DNA of 64,000 nt, from positions 13,060,995 to 13,124,994 of the forward strand of contig NC_066327.1 in the NCBI RefSeq assembly GCF_022539315.1, in the 5' to 3' direction. The first letter of the stretch is position 1, and every line of letters starts with the position of its first letter. Origin of the DNA: Serinus canaria. Lineage: Eukaryota > Chordata > Aves > Passeriformes > Fringillidae. The position numbers and the translations under genes are program-made. The notes beneath the pieces are model-generated. The model was not told where the DNA came from, did not search any database, and saw only the letters and a list, made by a program, of their open reading frames with translations. Of the stretch, positions 22,861-35,748 are shown piece by piece.

Positions 22861-25800
22861 CTTGGAACTCAGCTGAGCTGAAGGAAAAAAGTTTGCCTGG
22901 ACTTTATATCTGTGGTTGGTTTATTCCCTCTTGCTGACCTTTCCTGGCTGCTTCCTCACCCTTCCCTGTGAGGATGCCTTCCTCCTGCCTGTGACTGTGC
23001 CAGCCTTATCCATCCATCGAGGAGGAGTGTCCTTGGGAAGGGCTGTCACTCCTGCTGATTGACAAAAGGAAGGGCATTTCTCCTTTTGTCCATCAGTGTG
23101 ATAAGCAAATCCACTGCCAGTCATTTGCATGCAGGGAGGACGGTTTCATTAAGAATTTCATTAAGATGGTAATGTTTAATGTTTCCTGGAAAAAATGAGT
23201 TTTTAGGTTGTTCAATTATATAATTAAAGTCAGAGAATTAGGGAAGATTGCAAGCTGCTTGCATAATGTGGGCAAGTTTAATGGTAAAACTTGTAAATAA
23301 GTTCAAAGGAAATGAGCTTTCTTTATGTTGCTTGCCTTGAATGGAGTTTGGCTCCTGCAAGGGTGAGGGAAATGGAGAAGGGCAGCTGGGCACTTAACAG
23401 GCTCTGACAGAGCAATGAATTCACACAGATGTCAGCTTTCCCTGAGTCTGAGCAACAGGAGATGGGCTACCTGGGAAAATGCAGAAGTGCTGTTCTGTGA
23501 GCTGTGCAGGGCTGGGATTTCAGAGCACTTCTTCCACTTCATCCAGCACAGCTCTGGGTCACAGGGGCTTTGGCCTGGTGCTTTGCAAGGTGGTTTTTTC
23601 CCCTCTGTCCCCACACTAGTGGGGTTGAGATGCTGCAGGCAGGTTGTGCTAGAACTGCCTGCACCGAGAGTGGTTTCCCAAAGCTCCAGATCATCTGAAC
23701 CTGGAGTTCATTTGTGTCCCAATGGCTCATGAGACTCCCTGGCCCCTGTCCTGCTCCAGAACCACTGATCTGTGAGTGGGGATCTCCAGGGAGCTGCTGC
23801 TGCCTGCTGAGGGTTACCAGCTCCATGGAGTTATTCCAGAAGATTTCCACACCTTTCCATAGCATCCCTGACATGTCAGCCCTGAGAAGTGACATATAAA
23901 GGAAATTTATGAGGGAGAATTCCCAGCAGAAGCTCAAGCAGTATAACACCTTAAAAAGGAAATGGTGACCTGACAGAGCAGCAACAGTGCCATGTATTAT
24001 GTGCCTCTCCTTTAGTACTTTATATAGGTTATTTTAAGGAAATAACCACTTTGAATGCACCATTATTCTTTATAAAGATGATCTATATTTGAGTGATTGG
24101 AGGGTGACAACTGTTTCCTCCTTGCTTATTTTTCCTGTTTTTCACAGTGTTCCAGCTCATTTCATTTCAGGCTTTTATTTTGTTTAGCTCATGACTTTTG
24201 ATTGCTGTTCAGCATGTTAATATTTGCTATGGAAAATAATTTATATCAATTAATTTTTCCAGTGCTCTTCCACTCATTCAGCTTGTGGAATACTTTAAAA
24301 AATAATCTTTAGTTTATTAAATCCCATCATTTTCCCCCCAACTCAAAATACCTTTTATAACCATTGTGAGATGGTTATGAGCATTTCTTTTGGAGCATTG
24401 GTTGCATTTGCATGTTGTATTTTTGGGCACAAGATCAGGCTGTGTATTTTCCAGTGCTAATAGTCTGGTCTTGGTGGAAGAGTCCCTTTAGCCCCTGAGT
24501 GAGCTTTTGCCTCAATATTTGTTCTCACAGATGAACACTTTTGATTTTTTGTTCCTTTCCCCCCCCCCCCAGCCTCTGTGCATTCAGCAAATCTCAGCAC
24601 ATTGACAAGAATGATGCATAGGTCTTTCATTATTATTTATCTGCAATGTTTTATGCATCAATGAATCCCATATTTTCCTTCTGCCTGATAAATACTTGGC
24701 TGCAGGGAGAAATGTACCCACCTGGTCATTAGCAGTCGAAGAATGGTGTGTCCTAGGAGAATGCTGCTGGGTCAATAAAATTGTGTGTAGGCATTATGCT
24801 GGACAAAAGGGGATTACTGGGGTATTGAATGGGAGGTGAGTGATTATTGATTGAAGTATTTGTGTTTTGAAATAGCTCTGAATAAAAACATACCTCACGT
24901 GTTGTCACTTGGCAAACTTCTGGTTTTTCTCTGTGCTAATGGGAAGAGTCCTTTGTGCTGCTCATTACCTGTGATGGTATTCACCTGCTCAGTTGTGGAG
25001 GTGTTTCAGACTTGAATTGTGGCTCTGAGTCATTGCCAGTGAAATTGGGAATATTGGGACCCACAAGGTCCAAAATGCACCGTGTGGATTTGCCCCTGAC
25101 CCTTGGGTCCAGCCTTGCCCCAATAACAAAGTTGTCTGGAGGAACAACTCTCTCCTTTAGCACCAGTCTCCATTTAACATTTCCATAGTTCCTGTCACCA
25201 GAGCATTGAGAAGACTGGGAATGTATTTTGCTTCCCAAATTCCCCGGGGGGCTCGGATTTCTTACTGCAAAGTAGTTAAGAATGCTGCATAGATGGGGAA
25301 GATTGATGAGCAGTAAGTAAAATATTTAAAGACGTGTGTAAGACAAGCTTTGCATGGTATCCATTTATCATCTTGAGCAGATTTCATCTCCAAGCTGAGT
25401 TCAGAGTTTTAAAGGAGAGAATGAGAGCCTCTGCTCTTGGAAGTGCAGCTTCAGAGAACTTGAAGGGGCAGCAGCCCCTGCAGAATGAGTCTGTCTTGCA
25501 TCTTTATTGAACTGGTACTCACTCCCCTTTTATTGCTGCAAAGGTTTGGTTGCTGCTGATGGCAAGAGGGACACAATCAGACATTTCAACAGTGTAATTA
25601 GTCTGGTGTGGAGGCAACAAAGTTGTTCCAAGGTCGTGTTGTCACATCAGAGCAGGCTGTTTCCTGCATCTCATTTTTGTGCCCACACACAAAGAGACAC
25701 TTTTCTGGCTGATATTTATAGAGAAGTCCTACAGTCATTTTAATTATGCACAACATACTGATGCCTGCTTCACTGATCATAATTGCAGCTCTGACCTGTT

Positions 25801-28800
25801 TTATTTTGTGATTTAGATGCTTTCTCTTAAGCCTTGCTCTGGGCTATGATTTACAGCAGCAGGTACTGGAAGGGAGGAGACAGCCATTGATAACACAGCT
25901 TTGGCTGTGGAGGCTGAGATGAGCTGTGGGCTGTCACTGAAGGGCTCCTGCATGTCTTGAGCAGTCTTGCCATGTCTCAAACCCCTGGGAGTGAAGACAC
26001 CAGCTGTTTGAAACATTGCCTGTCCCATTCTGCTCCAATGGCCTGTCTTGTTCACCCCCTCTAACTTTATTTTCCCTCTTAGCACTTTCCAGCATGAAAA
26101 GTTCACAGCCAAACCCTTCACACTCTGTCTATTCCTTCTCAAAGGGATTTTATTTTTGATCTGAATGATTGGTCATGCAAAGGCAAGTCCAGGAGCAAGG
26201 GAATGCCCTTCCACAGGCAGCCCTGTGCTCGGTGGTGTCCAACAAAAAGCATCCCAGCCCTACTGCGGTGCCCCTTCCTTTTGTCACATTAAAGTTTCAC
26301 TGAGAGAAGAAATCCATTTCTTGTAAAACAAGGAAATGCAGGAACGTGGCATCTCACCAGCAGCAGTGCTGCCAGTCTGCATGTTGTGGCAAAAGCACCC
26401 CCAGGGAGTGTCTGGGGAGACTTAATTTTTAAATCCCTTGTCATGTTGTGGTGCCACTGGCTCGTTTACCAGCAGAGGTGTCAGAAGACAAGTTCCATGG
26501 GGCCTCTGCAGTGCTTGGCAACAAAACATTTGTCACCTAATGCTTTTAAGTGGTTCCCCAGGGCAGGAAAGATGTGAGTGTTTGGGAGAGAAGATGACCC
26601 ATTTCCATCTTTCAAAAGTTTTCCTCACGTGGAAGCTTTGCTGGGAGGGATTTCTACAGGTGGAGGAAAGACAGGATGCACCAAACCCTCTGGAGAGTTG
26701 TCTGTCCATGGAGTGTGGGTAACAGAGCCTGGTTTTGTTCACTTTAGTCCCATCAATAGGTCAGGGCTTGCATCTGTCCTGTCACATCCAAACCCCCTCT
26801 AACCAGCACATCAGCACCTGATCCCTCTGCACACAGACCCTGTGGGGCATCTCCTGAGCTGAGCCTGGAATCATGAACCCCAAAACTGAGTAACCCCATG
26901 TCCTGGGGCTCAGATGAGATCATTCTGGCTGCAGCAAAGGCTTGGGGTATTCCACATGAAAGGATCCTCATTGCTGGGTCAATGAAGGCACCAGGCCCCC
27001 CTCTCACCTGGCAGGTACAGAGCAAGGGCTGTGCCTGTGTCTGCTGGGGAACTGGGGGCACTTCAGCTCTTGCTATGCATATGCTTTTTCTTTTTTTTTA
27101 AACAAATTTAGCATTTCCCCTGAATTCTTCACTTTGTCTTAAAGCAACTGGTGCTGGTGGTTGGATGGACTGGAGAGCCACATCCACAAATGACAGAAGT
27201 TTAATCCAGAATTAGTGAATTAGTGATCAGGAAGGTGGGTTGCTGCTTGCTCTGCTTCTCCCCTGGAGTCAGTCTGACTGAAATACTGGCTGTATTTCCC
27301 TCCAAGGATGGAGTCTGCCTTTTTTTTTTTTGTGTCTCTCTGTGGTATTTTAGAGAAACATGGCATAACTCTTGTAGGAGAATATTGTGTGTTCCACAAC
27401 ATGACACTTTAATGGCTGTGGGACTGCTCAGCACAGGGCTCCTAACAGCCCTCAGTGGGCTGTGGCTTTTCTCACCTCCAGGGGAATGGTTTGCAGTGCA
27501 GTTATCTGCTCTGGAATGGGCTTAATGCCACTTGCTGAATCTAGTTTGGACAAGAAACCTTAGTAAGAGAGGAAATGTTGAGATGTATTTTAGTTGAGTT
27601 GTTGTTTTGTTTGCTTTTTGTATTTTTATTTTTTCTGAGGGTAAAAGAAATGCAGGAAGTGTTGGCCTCATTCTGTAGCATCCACAGGCTATTTCTGCTA
27701 ATTTTTTTAGCAGAAGCTGCAACAAAACTTCTCCTTGTCTCAGTGTATCTCAGTGATGCCTCTTCATCCCCAGCTTCATTGCACTGGTGTGAGAGACCTG
27801 GGAGAAGCCATGCTGACCTGAGGTGTGAAATTCATTTTATCTAAGCTGCTGAGTTGCTGGGGTTGTTCCTTATTGTGTGAGAGTACACAGTATAGGAATC
27901 CTCTGTGTTCCCTCACCTTCTCCAGTTGCATCACATCACCTGCTCTACAAAGCCTGCTGGAAGCTGTGAACTTGTACAGGGATTTCAGAGTGGTGTGGGG
28001 TTGGGCTGTTTGGGGGGGAATTTTTTGTTGTTGCTGTTTTGGTTTTGTTTTAATGAAAAAGGGGGGAAATGAAAAACACTCAGCCCACTGACATACTGGA
28101 TATTGACAATTTAACTGACAACAGAGGAGTGATTTCAAGCATGGTGCTGCTCTTCAAGTAAGGCAAATTGTTCTCAGTAAAACCTGGAGTCCAAAGCAAA
28201 TAAGCAGCAGATTTGGGCTGGTGTTTGCCTGTCTCAGAGCTGCATCCTCAGGCACAGAGCTCGTGCTGTTGTTTCATCCAGAGTGCTCTGCAGACCCTGC
28301 TGCTCCCCTGGCTCCTGCTGACATGGCTGGTCACTCTTTGTGGTGCCTGGACCCATTCTCAGTGGGTGAGGGTGTAAAATAAAACCAACCTCCACTGCCC
28401 CAGCTGCTAATCTCCTTCTCCTTGGGCTCTTTCCCCCACTGAGGTACAAAATTCTGCCATTTCCAGAAGCAAATGCCTCAGTCTGTCTCGGACCAGGCTC
28501 CAAGTGGCAGGTGCTCGAAGCAGATGTGACAGCTGCAGTTGGGTTTGTCACCCAGCTGGTGCCATCACAGCCAGTGACAGCCACAGCAGAGGAGCCCCTG
28601 AGAACTCCTCAGTGGACAATTGACCATGGGTGTGTGGCTGCTGCACAACCTGCTGGGATTCAGGATCTGCTGCTCTCCTGATCAGCGCTGCAGGGAGGTG
28701 GGAGCTGCTTTCCCCCTGAAGGGAGCTATTGCTGGCTGCCCTCCTGAAGAGGGGCTGCAGGGATTTCAGAGCTTAAACCTACCCCTTGGAGCGTGGTGTG

Positions 28801-31668
28801 ACTGCATTGTTCCTGGGTGCATCTCTGAACCTGCAAAGGAGGCTCAGGCTCTGCCTGTCCTTGCAGGGAGCTCATTTCAGATGGTTTCTCTGCTGGGTGC
28901 TCATGCCACCTCTAGAGCACAGCTGGTGAAAATAAACTAGATGAGATGGATTGTGTGGGTACTGAGTGATGATCTATCTTGAGGAGCTAAAGCCTGAAAG
29001 TTGTTTTGTTTTTTGTTTTGGTATCCAATGTGTTCCTGCTTCCTGGCTTGAGTCAAGTGGAAGTTGATTGGAAGTTAAATGGATTTAGATGCTTGGCTCA
29101 GTCAATGCTAAACCCCTTGATGTCCCTTTGCTTTCTGTCCTGACAATCTCAAGGTGTCAGTGAGTGATTTCTTCTGTCCTTCTGCATGATGGAAAGAAGT
29201 GTGACAGTGTGGACAGATGTCACTTGCTATCAGGTGCAGATATGAAGTGGCCAAGAAAAGCAAAATGAAATCTTAAGTAATTTCCTTTGCTGTCTTCTGA
29301 AGCTGGGGGAGGATGTTTTATTTTGATGGGTGGTTCCTTCTTTTACCAAAAGGCATTTCTCCTTCAATTTTAACCTTTGGTATTAGCAGGTCAGAGGAGG
29401 CTGGCAGGGCATGAGCAGAAAGCAGCCTCTGAGCACCCCAGACCTGTGCTGGGTGAAGCAGTGCTCTCCTGCCACAGACTCCAGCTTGGTCCTGACTCAG
29501 ATTCCTGTGGACACTGGTTTTGTAAGCATAAACCTTGCTGGGATCTGCCTCCCTCCCTTAGAAGTTGCAGCTTTTATGCTGGCACGCAGTTATTGGAAAT
29601 CACGGAAACGCTGCCTGTTTGCATGTCATTAAAAGCATCACTGTCAGCCCCCTAATTCCAGAGCACAGCAATCTGCTGACAGCAGAGACTGAGGAGAGTG
29701 GTAATGACAGCAGCAGGACAAGCAAGGGAGCTGTGAGGGGCTGTGTTTGCCCCGAGAGAGCCTTCCCCAGCGAGCAGCAATTGCATGGCTCACCTTCCTG
29801 TTCCGACCTGGCAGTAATGCACCCTCAGCTGAAAGGCAGGAGCTGTTTATTGATTATTACACACCATCATTAACCTGCACATGCTGAACACAGGCATTGA
29901 AGTAGAGAGGGAAAATCTGGCTTTCAACTCCTGGGACTGATTTTCCAGGGAGGTGAAAGCAAACCTGTGACAGTCAACAAATTGGGAAATTCCTGATGTG
30001 TCACACATCACTGCCAGCCTGTGGAGCAGCTCAGGAGGATCTGATGCAGAAATATGAGCCATTAACAGACCTCATATGTTGTCCATATCCTCATGGATGG
30101 GCCAGGGTATAAAATTAGCCAGGCAGTGCAACAGACTGCAAGCCTGGCATTTCAGGAAGGTTCACCTTCCAGAAGTGCCCAGGATGGGGTGATGTTGCTT
30201 TGAATGTGCTGCTTTTCTGTTTCAGAAACAATTGGCCCAAAACAATGTGGCATTGCCAGCTCAAATGGGGAGGTGAGCTTGTAGGCAGGCAGAGGAACAG
30301 GACTGTTTTTTCCCTGTTTTGTTTGTGGAAATGTGACTTGCACACTAAATATTGAATCCTTCAGTAGTGATGCCAGGGTTTGTGGCTTTGCCCTCTTGTT
30401 CTTCAAGCCAGGTCCTTGGGTGTTGGGAGTGTGCTGCTGAGGCTGCCACCAGTCCTTCTCTGCTCATCACCTGAAGCTACCTTGGTCTGTAATTGGTGAG
30501 AAAACATCCCAGAACAGGCATGTGTTAGAGCAACTTACTAATTTTTATCAGACAACGAATATTTTCATTTATTCTCTGTTGCTGAAGAGGCCTTGGTTAC
30601 TCTTTGGGAAAATTGAACAGAGATAATAACTTTGTGCTTCTGCTGCTCTTCTATCTTGCTTACTCAGAGCTGACCCTGTCTCTGTGGTGGGGGACCAGCC
30701 TGACCACTGAACATGTCACTGCCAAAGCAAACCATGTAAATCTAATGATGTTACACACTGCTCTCAGAGATGGAGAAAACATCTGTAATACTCTGGCTTA
30801 TCACTAAGCTGAAAGAAGCAGAAAGCTGGTGCATTCAAATAACAGCATAAAAAATAACAGAGGAAGAGAAAAATGTTTTAAGAAATCCCACTGTGGTCTT
30901 AGCTTTTCCTGTCAAAAAGACCAATGTTTTGGCTGGGTCAGCATGATTGTAACAGAATTTCTGAGATGTGGTTTGATGCAATATTTGTGAAGGTATTGTT
31001 TGCTAAATTAATTTTTGCTTTTCCCTACCAGTCTCATTCCCCATTCCACAGTTAAACTGAAAAAAATTGGCATTATACACACTCTAAATTATTAACTTTT
31101 TCTTTATGGTGGCTACCCACTGGTGAGCTTTAGTAACAATTATCTTCCTCCCAAAGTACAGGTCTGCACAGCAGGAGATTAGATTGGTTTTGTGACTTTG
31201 CAACCAACTTTCTTTCTAACCTTGAGTGAACCTTTTGATCACAATTATGTCTCGGCACACCATTGTTATTAAACCTAATGATATTTAAACACAGAATTTA
31301 AAACAAATGTTGTGATATTAATGGGTACTCTGACATAATCCTGCCTCTTTTTTTTTTTTGTTTTGTTTTTTGAAAATCTCAGCTCAGGTATTTCACTGAG
31401 CTTGGGGACAGCTGACCTTTTGTATGGCCAAAGGAGTGCAGGTCCTGTGCAGTTCCTGGGGCTCAGGGAGAACAAGGCAGTGCCTCTGCTTGGAGAGGAC
31501 ACCACTTGGGCTGTGCAGGGTATCTGGGGGGTCCATGGCAGCCTGCTGTGGGCTGCTGGGGTTCACATCCATGTGGGGCTGTGGGCATGGCCTGGGATCT
31601 GCTCCCAGGCACACCAGGGGTGCTGTGCTGTGGGTGCTGTGTAAGAATTCAGAGCCTCATGGGCTTGA
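22861..31668. other. Non-coding stretch with a candidate regulatory block
   Basis: No exon can be supported over 8.8 kb. A C10 run lies near 24560-24571, and AT-rich sequence at 24.0-24.4 kb. Around 29560-29880 several CpGs cluster with words such as GTTTATTGATTATTACAC and CATCATTAACC, which suits a homeodomain/TALE-type enhancer but is unproven. A minus-strand open frame at 24981-25238 looks superficially protein-like and ends just past a CAG/GTGAAT donor-like site, yet I recognise no domain. T-rich tracts at about 27321-27331 and 31350-31360 are simple repeats. Confidence 0.5.
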
Positions 31669-31705
31669 ATCACCTTGGCTGGGCATGGCTCTCAGCCAAG
31701 GTGAT
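31669..31705. repeat. Perfect inverted repeat (12-bp arms, 13-nt loop)
   Basis: ATCACCTTGGCT at 31669-31680 is followed by its exact reverse complement AGCCAAGGTGAT at 31694-31705. GGGCATGGCTCTC forms the loop. A perfect 12-bp stem at this spacing is unlikely but not impossible by chance in 64 kb. A small template-switch event is one explanation. No transcription unit is evident around it. Confidence 0.95.
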
Positions 31706-34700
31706 CTTGCCATGACTGAGTTCCCCCTATTGATGATTTTGGTGCCTTCAGGCTGATTGAATTGGTGCCTTCTGCCAACAGAAAAAGTGACAAGACCTCT
31801 ATTGTGCCCGATGTGGTTGATGAGAAATTCCCAAAGAACAGAAATCATTGCTGCATCCCTGATCTCTCTTATCTCTGGCCATTTCTGTCTCTTTAGTAGA
31901 GCAATACCCAGATAAAGCTGTCTGATTGCTTGGGAAATCTCCTTTCCAGGCTCTCCCTGAGTCAGCCAATGGACTTCCCAGGAGGTGCAGCTGGTGATGA
32001 GTGCAAGGTGTAGCCCCAGGGACATCCCCAGGTGTAGCCCCAGGGGAATCCTCTCTGTTTGGCTCAGTTTCCCTTTCAGGAGGGCAGCGAAGGTCACCAG
32101 GGGGTTCCCAGAAATGATCCATCAGCACGGTGAGTGCTGTCACTTCCTCCCCATCACTCACTGGAAGGGGACACTGCATTCTAGATATTGGACTTAATTG
32201 CTTTCTGAATGACAACACATTAGGTTTAATTACCCATAAAATTGAAGTACAGAGACTTTGGGTCCAAAATAATTTTCCAGCTCAGTAATCTATATGTGCC
32301 CAACCTCTCAGCATGGTGTCCTGTATTTCCAAAGGCGTTTCAGGGTGCACTGGGTACACGTGTGCCCATCAAAACCCTTTGACCTGGAAAGACTCCTTTT
32401 GCATGTGGCATTTTTGTGATTGCAACCAAAAACCAAGAGTTTTGCTGGAGCTGAAGTCTGCAACTGAAATAACCTCTAGGATTGCTAAGCAAATGTGAAA
32501 TTTTCCTAGGTCAGAAGTGTAGTGTTGCCTTTTATCTTTGAGCTGATTGCTCTTGTAAAAAGTTGCACTGTGAAAAACTAAACCAAATAAAATAGATGAC
32601 ATGCATCCTCTTTTAACTCCATTGATATTAAAAGAAATAAACCAGATCAAATGCAGAGGAAATAACTACAGAGTAACTTTAATCTGCCTATGAATTCTTG
32701 TAAAATTAAAAGAGAAAGTTGTTCTTGCTCCTACATTGAAATGAATAGAAACAAGATTAAAAGAGACGTCCTTAAAAATGCTATTTCTTTCTGTTTCTGT
32801 TTGTTTCCCTCTCCCTGAATCCAGCCATTGGGTTCTCCTGACCAGGGTCTGTCTGTCTGGAAAGTGCTCTGGCACTTGCAGCTGTATCTGGTGTCTCAGG
32901 TTTTCACGTTGTCATCTGCTGGGGCTGCCTGGGGAATCAAATTGGGCAACACTTAAATTGCTTTAAAGCATGGTTGAGATGAGGCTTGACAGAATGAAAA
33001 CAGGGCCATTCTGCCATTGCTTCTAGTGGGGTTTTTGTGGCTTTTCCCCCCCTTTTTTCCCTTTTCAGCATACAGCTCTCATGTACTTGTAGGAACCCGT
33101 TGCTAGAGCCTGCTTTGCACACCACAGAGATTTCAGGAAGGGAATGTTGTTCTTTTTGTGAATAAGAATATCTGGAATGGGATAACTAGCATTAGAAGCA
33201 TTGAATCTTTTAAAGAGATTGGGAGATGACTCCCTCACACATGGGGATTTTTTTTATTTCAGGGTGAATAATTGTTAAATAGTGAGGGTTCTGTGCCAGG
33301 TCCAGCACTGGGAGCCTGGAGCACTGAATCTTGCACCTTCAGCTACACCCTGTGGAATAATTCCTCCTTCACCTGGAAGGAAAATAGCAGACTCTAGGTT
33401 TATCCTGTGCAGCTGTGACTCTGTTCCCATTTCTTCCCAGTCTGTGGGAAGAAGACACAGCAGAGTCTGTTATTCATGATGGCCCAGAGTTCAAGGAATT
33501 AAATAAGAGGATACAGGTTAGGTGGCTCAAGCACAAGCTCATATTAATTAATTACCTCTATTTCCATGGTGGCTGGCTGGGATTCTGCTTGCATTGAGTC
33601 ACAGCTTTGCTTATGCCTGCTCTGTATCTCAAACCCATCATGAGATTTCCTGTTGCTTTCCCTGTAAATCATTCTTTGTCGAACAAGCTCCATACCTCAC
33701 TGAGCAAAAGCTGAACATTCCCTCCTTTATCTGAAGTATATATTATTCTGCTAATGCACATATGGCTACTTTTTATTTTTTTCAAGGTCATTAGTCACTT
33801 GCCACGATGGTAAAAATGTGATGAACAGCCCCATGAAAAGTTCAATGAAATGAATAACTAGCTTTAAACTATTTTATGGGGGGGAAAAAAAGGCAGCAGT
33901 AAACTAGGCAGTGTGTTTCATGTAGATGAGGTTTCTATGACTAACCTTGCCAGGCTGAAATTCAGTCTTGTGCTTTGATTTTTAGATACCCTCATGAAAT
34001 TACTCTAATGATCAAGAATTTCCTTTATTATTTCCCTGTATTCTTTATCTTCTCAGATAAGATGTGTGGTAACAAATTTCTCTGCCTCTGAGGAATGATG
34101 CTATTCCTTGTGTGTATTTTTACTTTTAGTAATTCCACATCTTTCCCCCATAAGCCACAGAGTAGATGACTAATGAACTGGTTTCACTTGGAGCTGTTCT
34201 GCTCAATACAGAACATGCTGTGACAAAGTAATAAATTCACCACAAAAAGGGTTTATCATGGTAGTGGGTATCCTGATATAGTGAGAACCTGGTTCTTCAG
34301 GGGGAAGGATGCTATAAAGATATCAACCCTGGTGTTTGTATTTACTTCTTCAGGTGAATAAGTAAATAAATCAGGTGCAACTGGTGTAAGAAAAGAAATA
34401 AATTATAGTGGCATTCAGGCTGAGCTAGGAGAATGACCTGTGCCATGGTCCAGGCAAATGATCCAACACCTTGCTGTGAGCACATCAATCTTCTCCTGTA
34501 GTGACACAAAGGATTAAAGACTCATCAGTGGTGTTATCTAATTTAGAGGTGCCCAGTGGGACCTCAGGAGGGTTAGCAAGTTGCTATGAGCTTTTGTTTG
34601 GAGGTTGTTATTTCTGGGTAAAACATTGAGTTTATGAATAGAAATGGAAGTGAGTATGACTTTTTTTTTTCCCCTGCTGCATTTGAAGGTTTTCAGTTTT

Positions 34701-35674
34701 CAGTGTTTTCATTTCTGGGAAATTTTTGTTTCTTTAGCTGCTGCAATGCACACAAAGGTGAGATTTGTCCTTCTGGGAAGCTCAGCACAAGTACATTAAT
34801 CTATTTGAATCCCAAGGGCTTGCTGAGAGAAGCCTTGTATGGATCTTGATTCCCCTTTGAATAGGAGTGAATTTTTGTTACAACCATAATGAGTAGCAAT
34901 TTGAGTGTAGCCTTTTTATTTTTCCCCCCATTTTTTTCCTTATGATTATATTCTAAATCTCATGTTATTTCACTTCATAAATAAAGCTCTTCAAAAAGGT
35001 CTTTAAAAAGAGCAGCCTTTTGAATAGAAAAATTTTGTTTCTGCCCTTCAACCAGAGTCTCCCATAGAAATGAAAGCCCAGGGAACAAGCAGAACTAAGT
35101 TTTTTCTTGTCACATCTTGCCACTGTAATTTTTGGAATATGGCAGGTTCAGGTTTTTTGACAGTTAATGGCAACTTCTGTAACACTTTGCATTCCTTCCA
35201 GTTAGTGCCCTGTGCAAAGGTAAAAAGGCACCTAAGGAACTTGAGATATTTTGGTGGCCCACCAGCTGCCAGCAGAGTGGGGAGGCACCTTTTGTCACCT
35301 CTGTCCTGGTCCCTGGGGTGACAATGCTGCTGCAGAGGTGACTTGCCCAGAGCTGGAGATGCTCAGAGCAATCTCTCTGAGCCAGTCACCCCCTCCTTTG
35401 AGTCCTGCCACTCTCAAAACTTGATGCTCACAAATAAATTAGGGATAGACCCCCTCATTTCATGGAGTCAATGTGCTAAACCAGCAACATTTTGGAGTCC
35501 TGGAGTGCTTGATGCTGCCCAGAGCCAAAATGAGCTCAAATGTGGGCAGGCCCGGTGAAGAAATACCTCTCTTTGCTTCTCCTGGGGCTATAAGTGGCTT
35601 GAGTTTCCTGAGGATGGCTTCTTGTTGTCAAATTATCAGTTATTATGGTGTTGTTGAGATGCTAGAGTGAATAT

Positions 35675-35691
35675 CTCAAGTGCCACTTGAG
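35675..35691. promoter_or_regulatory. Palindromic pair of NKX2-like sites
   Basis: CTCAAGTG at 35675-35682 and CACTTGAG at 35684-35691 are exact reverse complements separated by one base. TCAAGTG/CACTTGA is the known core bound by NKX2-class homeodomain proteins, so this would place two sites head to head. The site lies 20 bp from a CpG-dense patch and about 110 bp from GGTAATTAACAG, another homeodomain-like word. Binding is an inference from the motif only. Confidence 0.4.
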
Positions 35692-35710
35692 CTGTAGCAG
35701 CAGATTTGTT

Positions 35711-35748
35711 GGCGAGCGAGGAGACGGCGAGAGAACACAATGCTCGCC
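35711..35748. other. CpG-dense micro-cluster with alternative stems
   Basis: Five CpGs fall within 38 bases in a window where CpG is generally rare. GGCGAGC (35711-35717) is the exact reverse complement of GCTCGCC (35742-35748). A second GGCGAG (35726-35731) can also pair with CTCGCC (35743-35748), so two mutually exclusive stems are possible. The patch may be an unmethylated or recently G+C-converted spot inside a regulatory element. It is far too small to be a CpG-island promoter. Confidence 0.7.

Noticed and set aside
32060..32096. MIR-SINE-like word (gaaactgag...cagagagg on the minus strand)
   Set aside because: The match is too short and lacks the rest of the MIR core.
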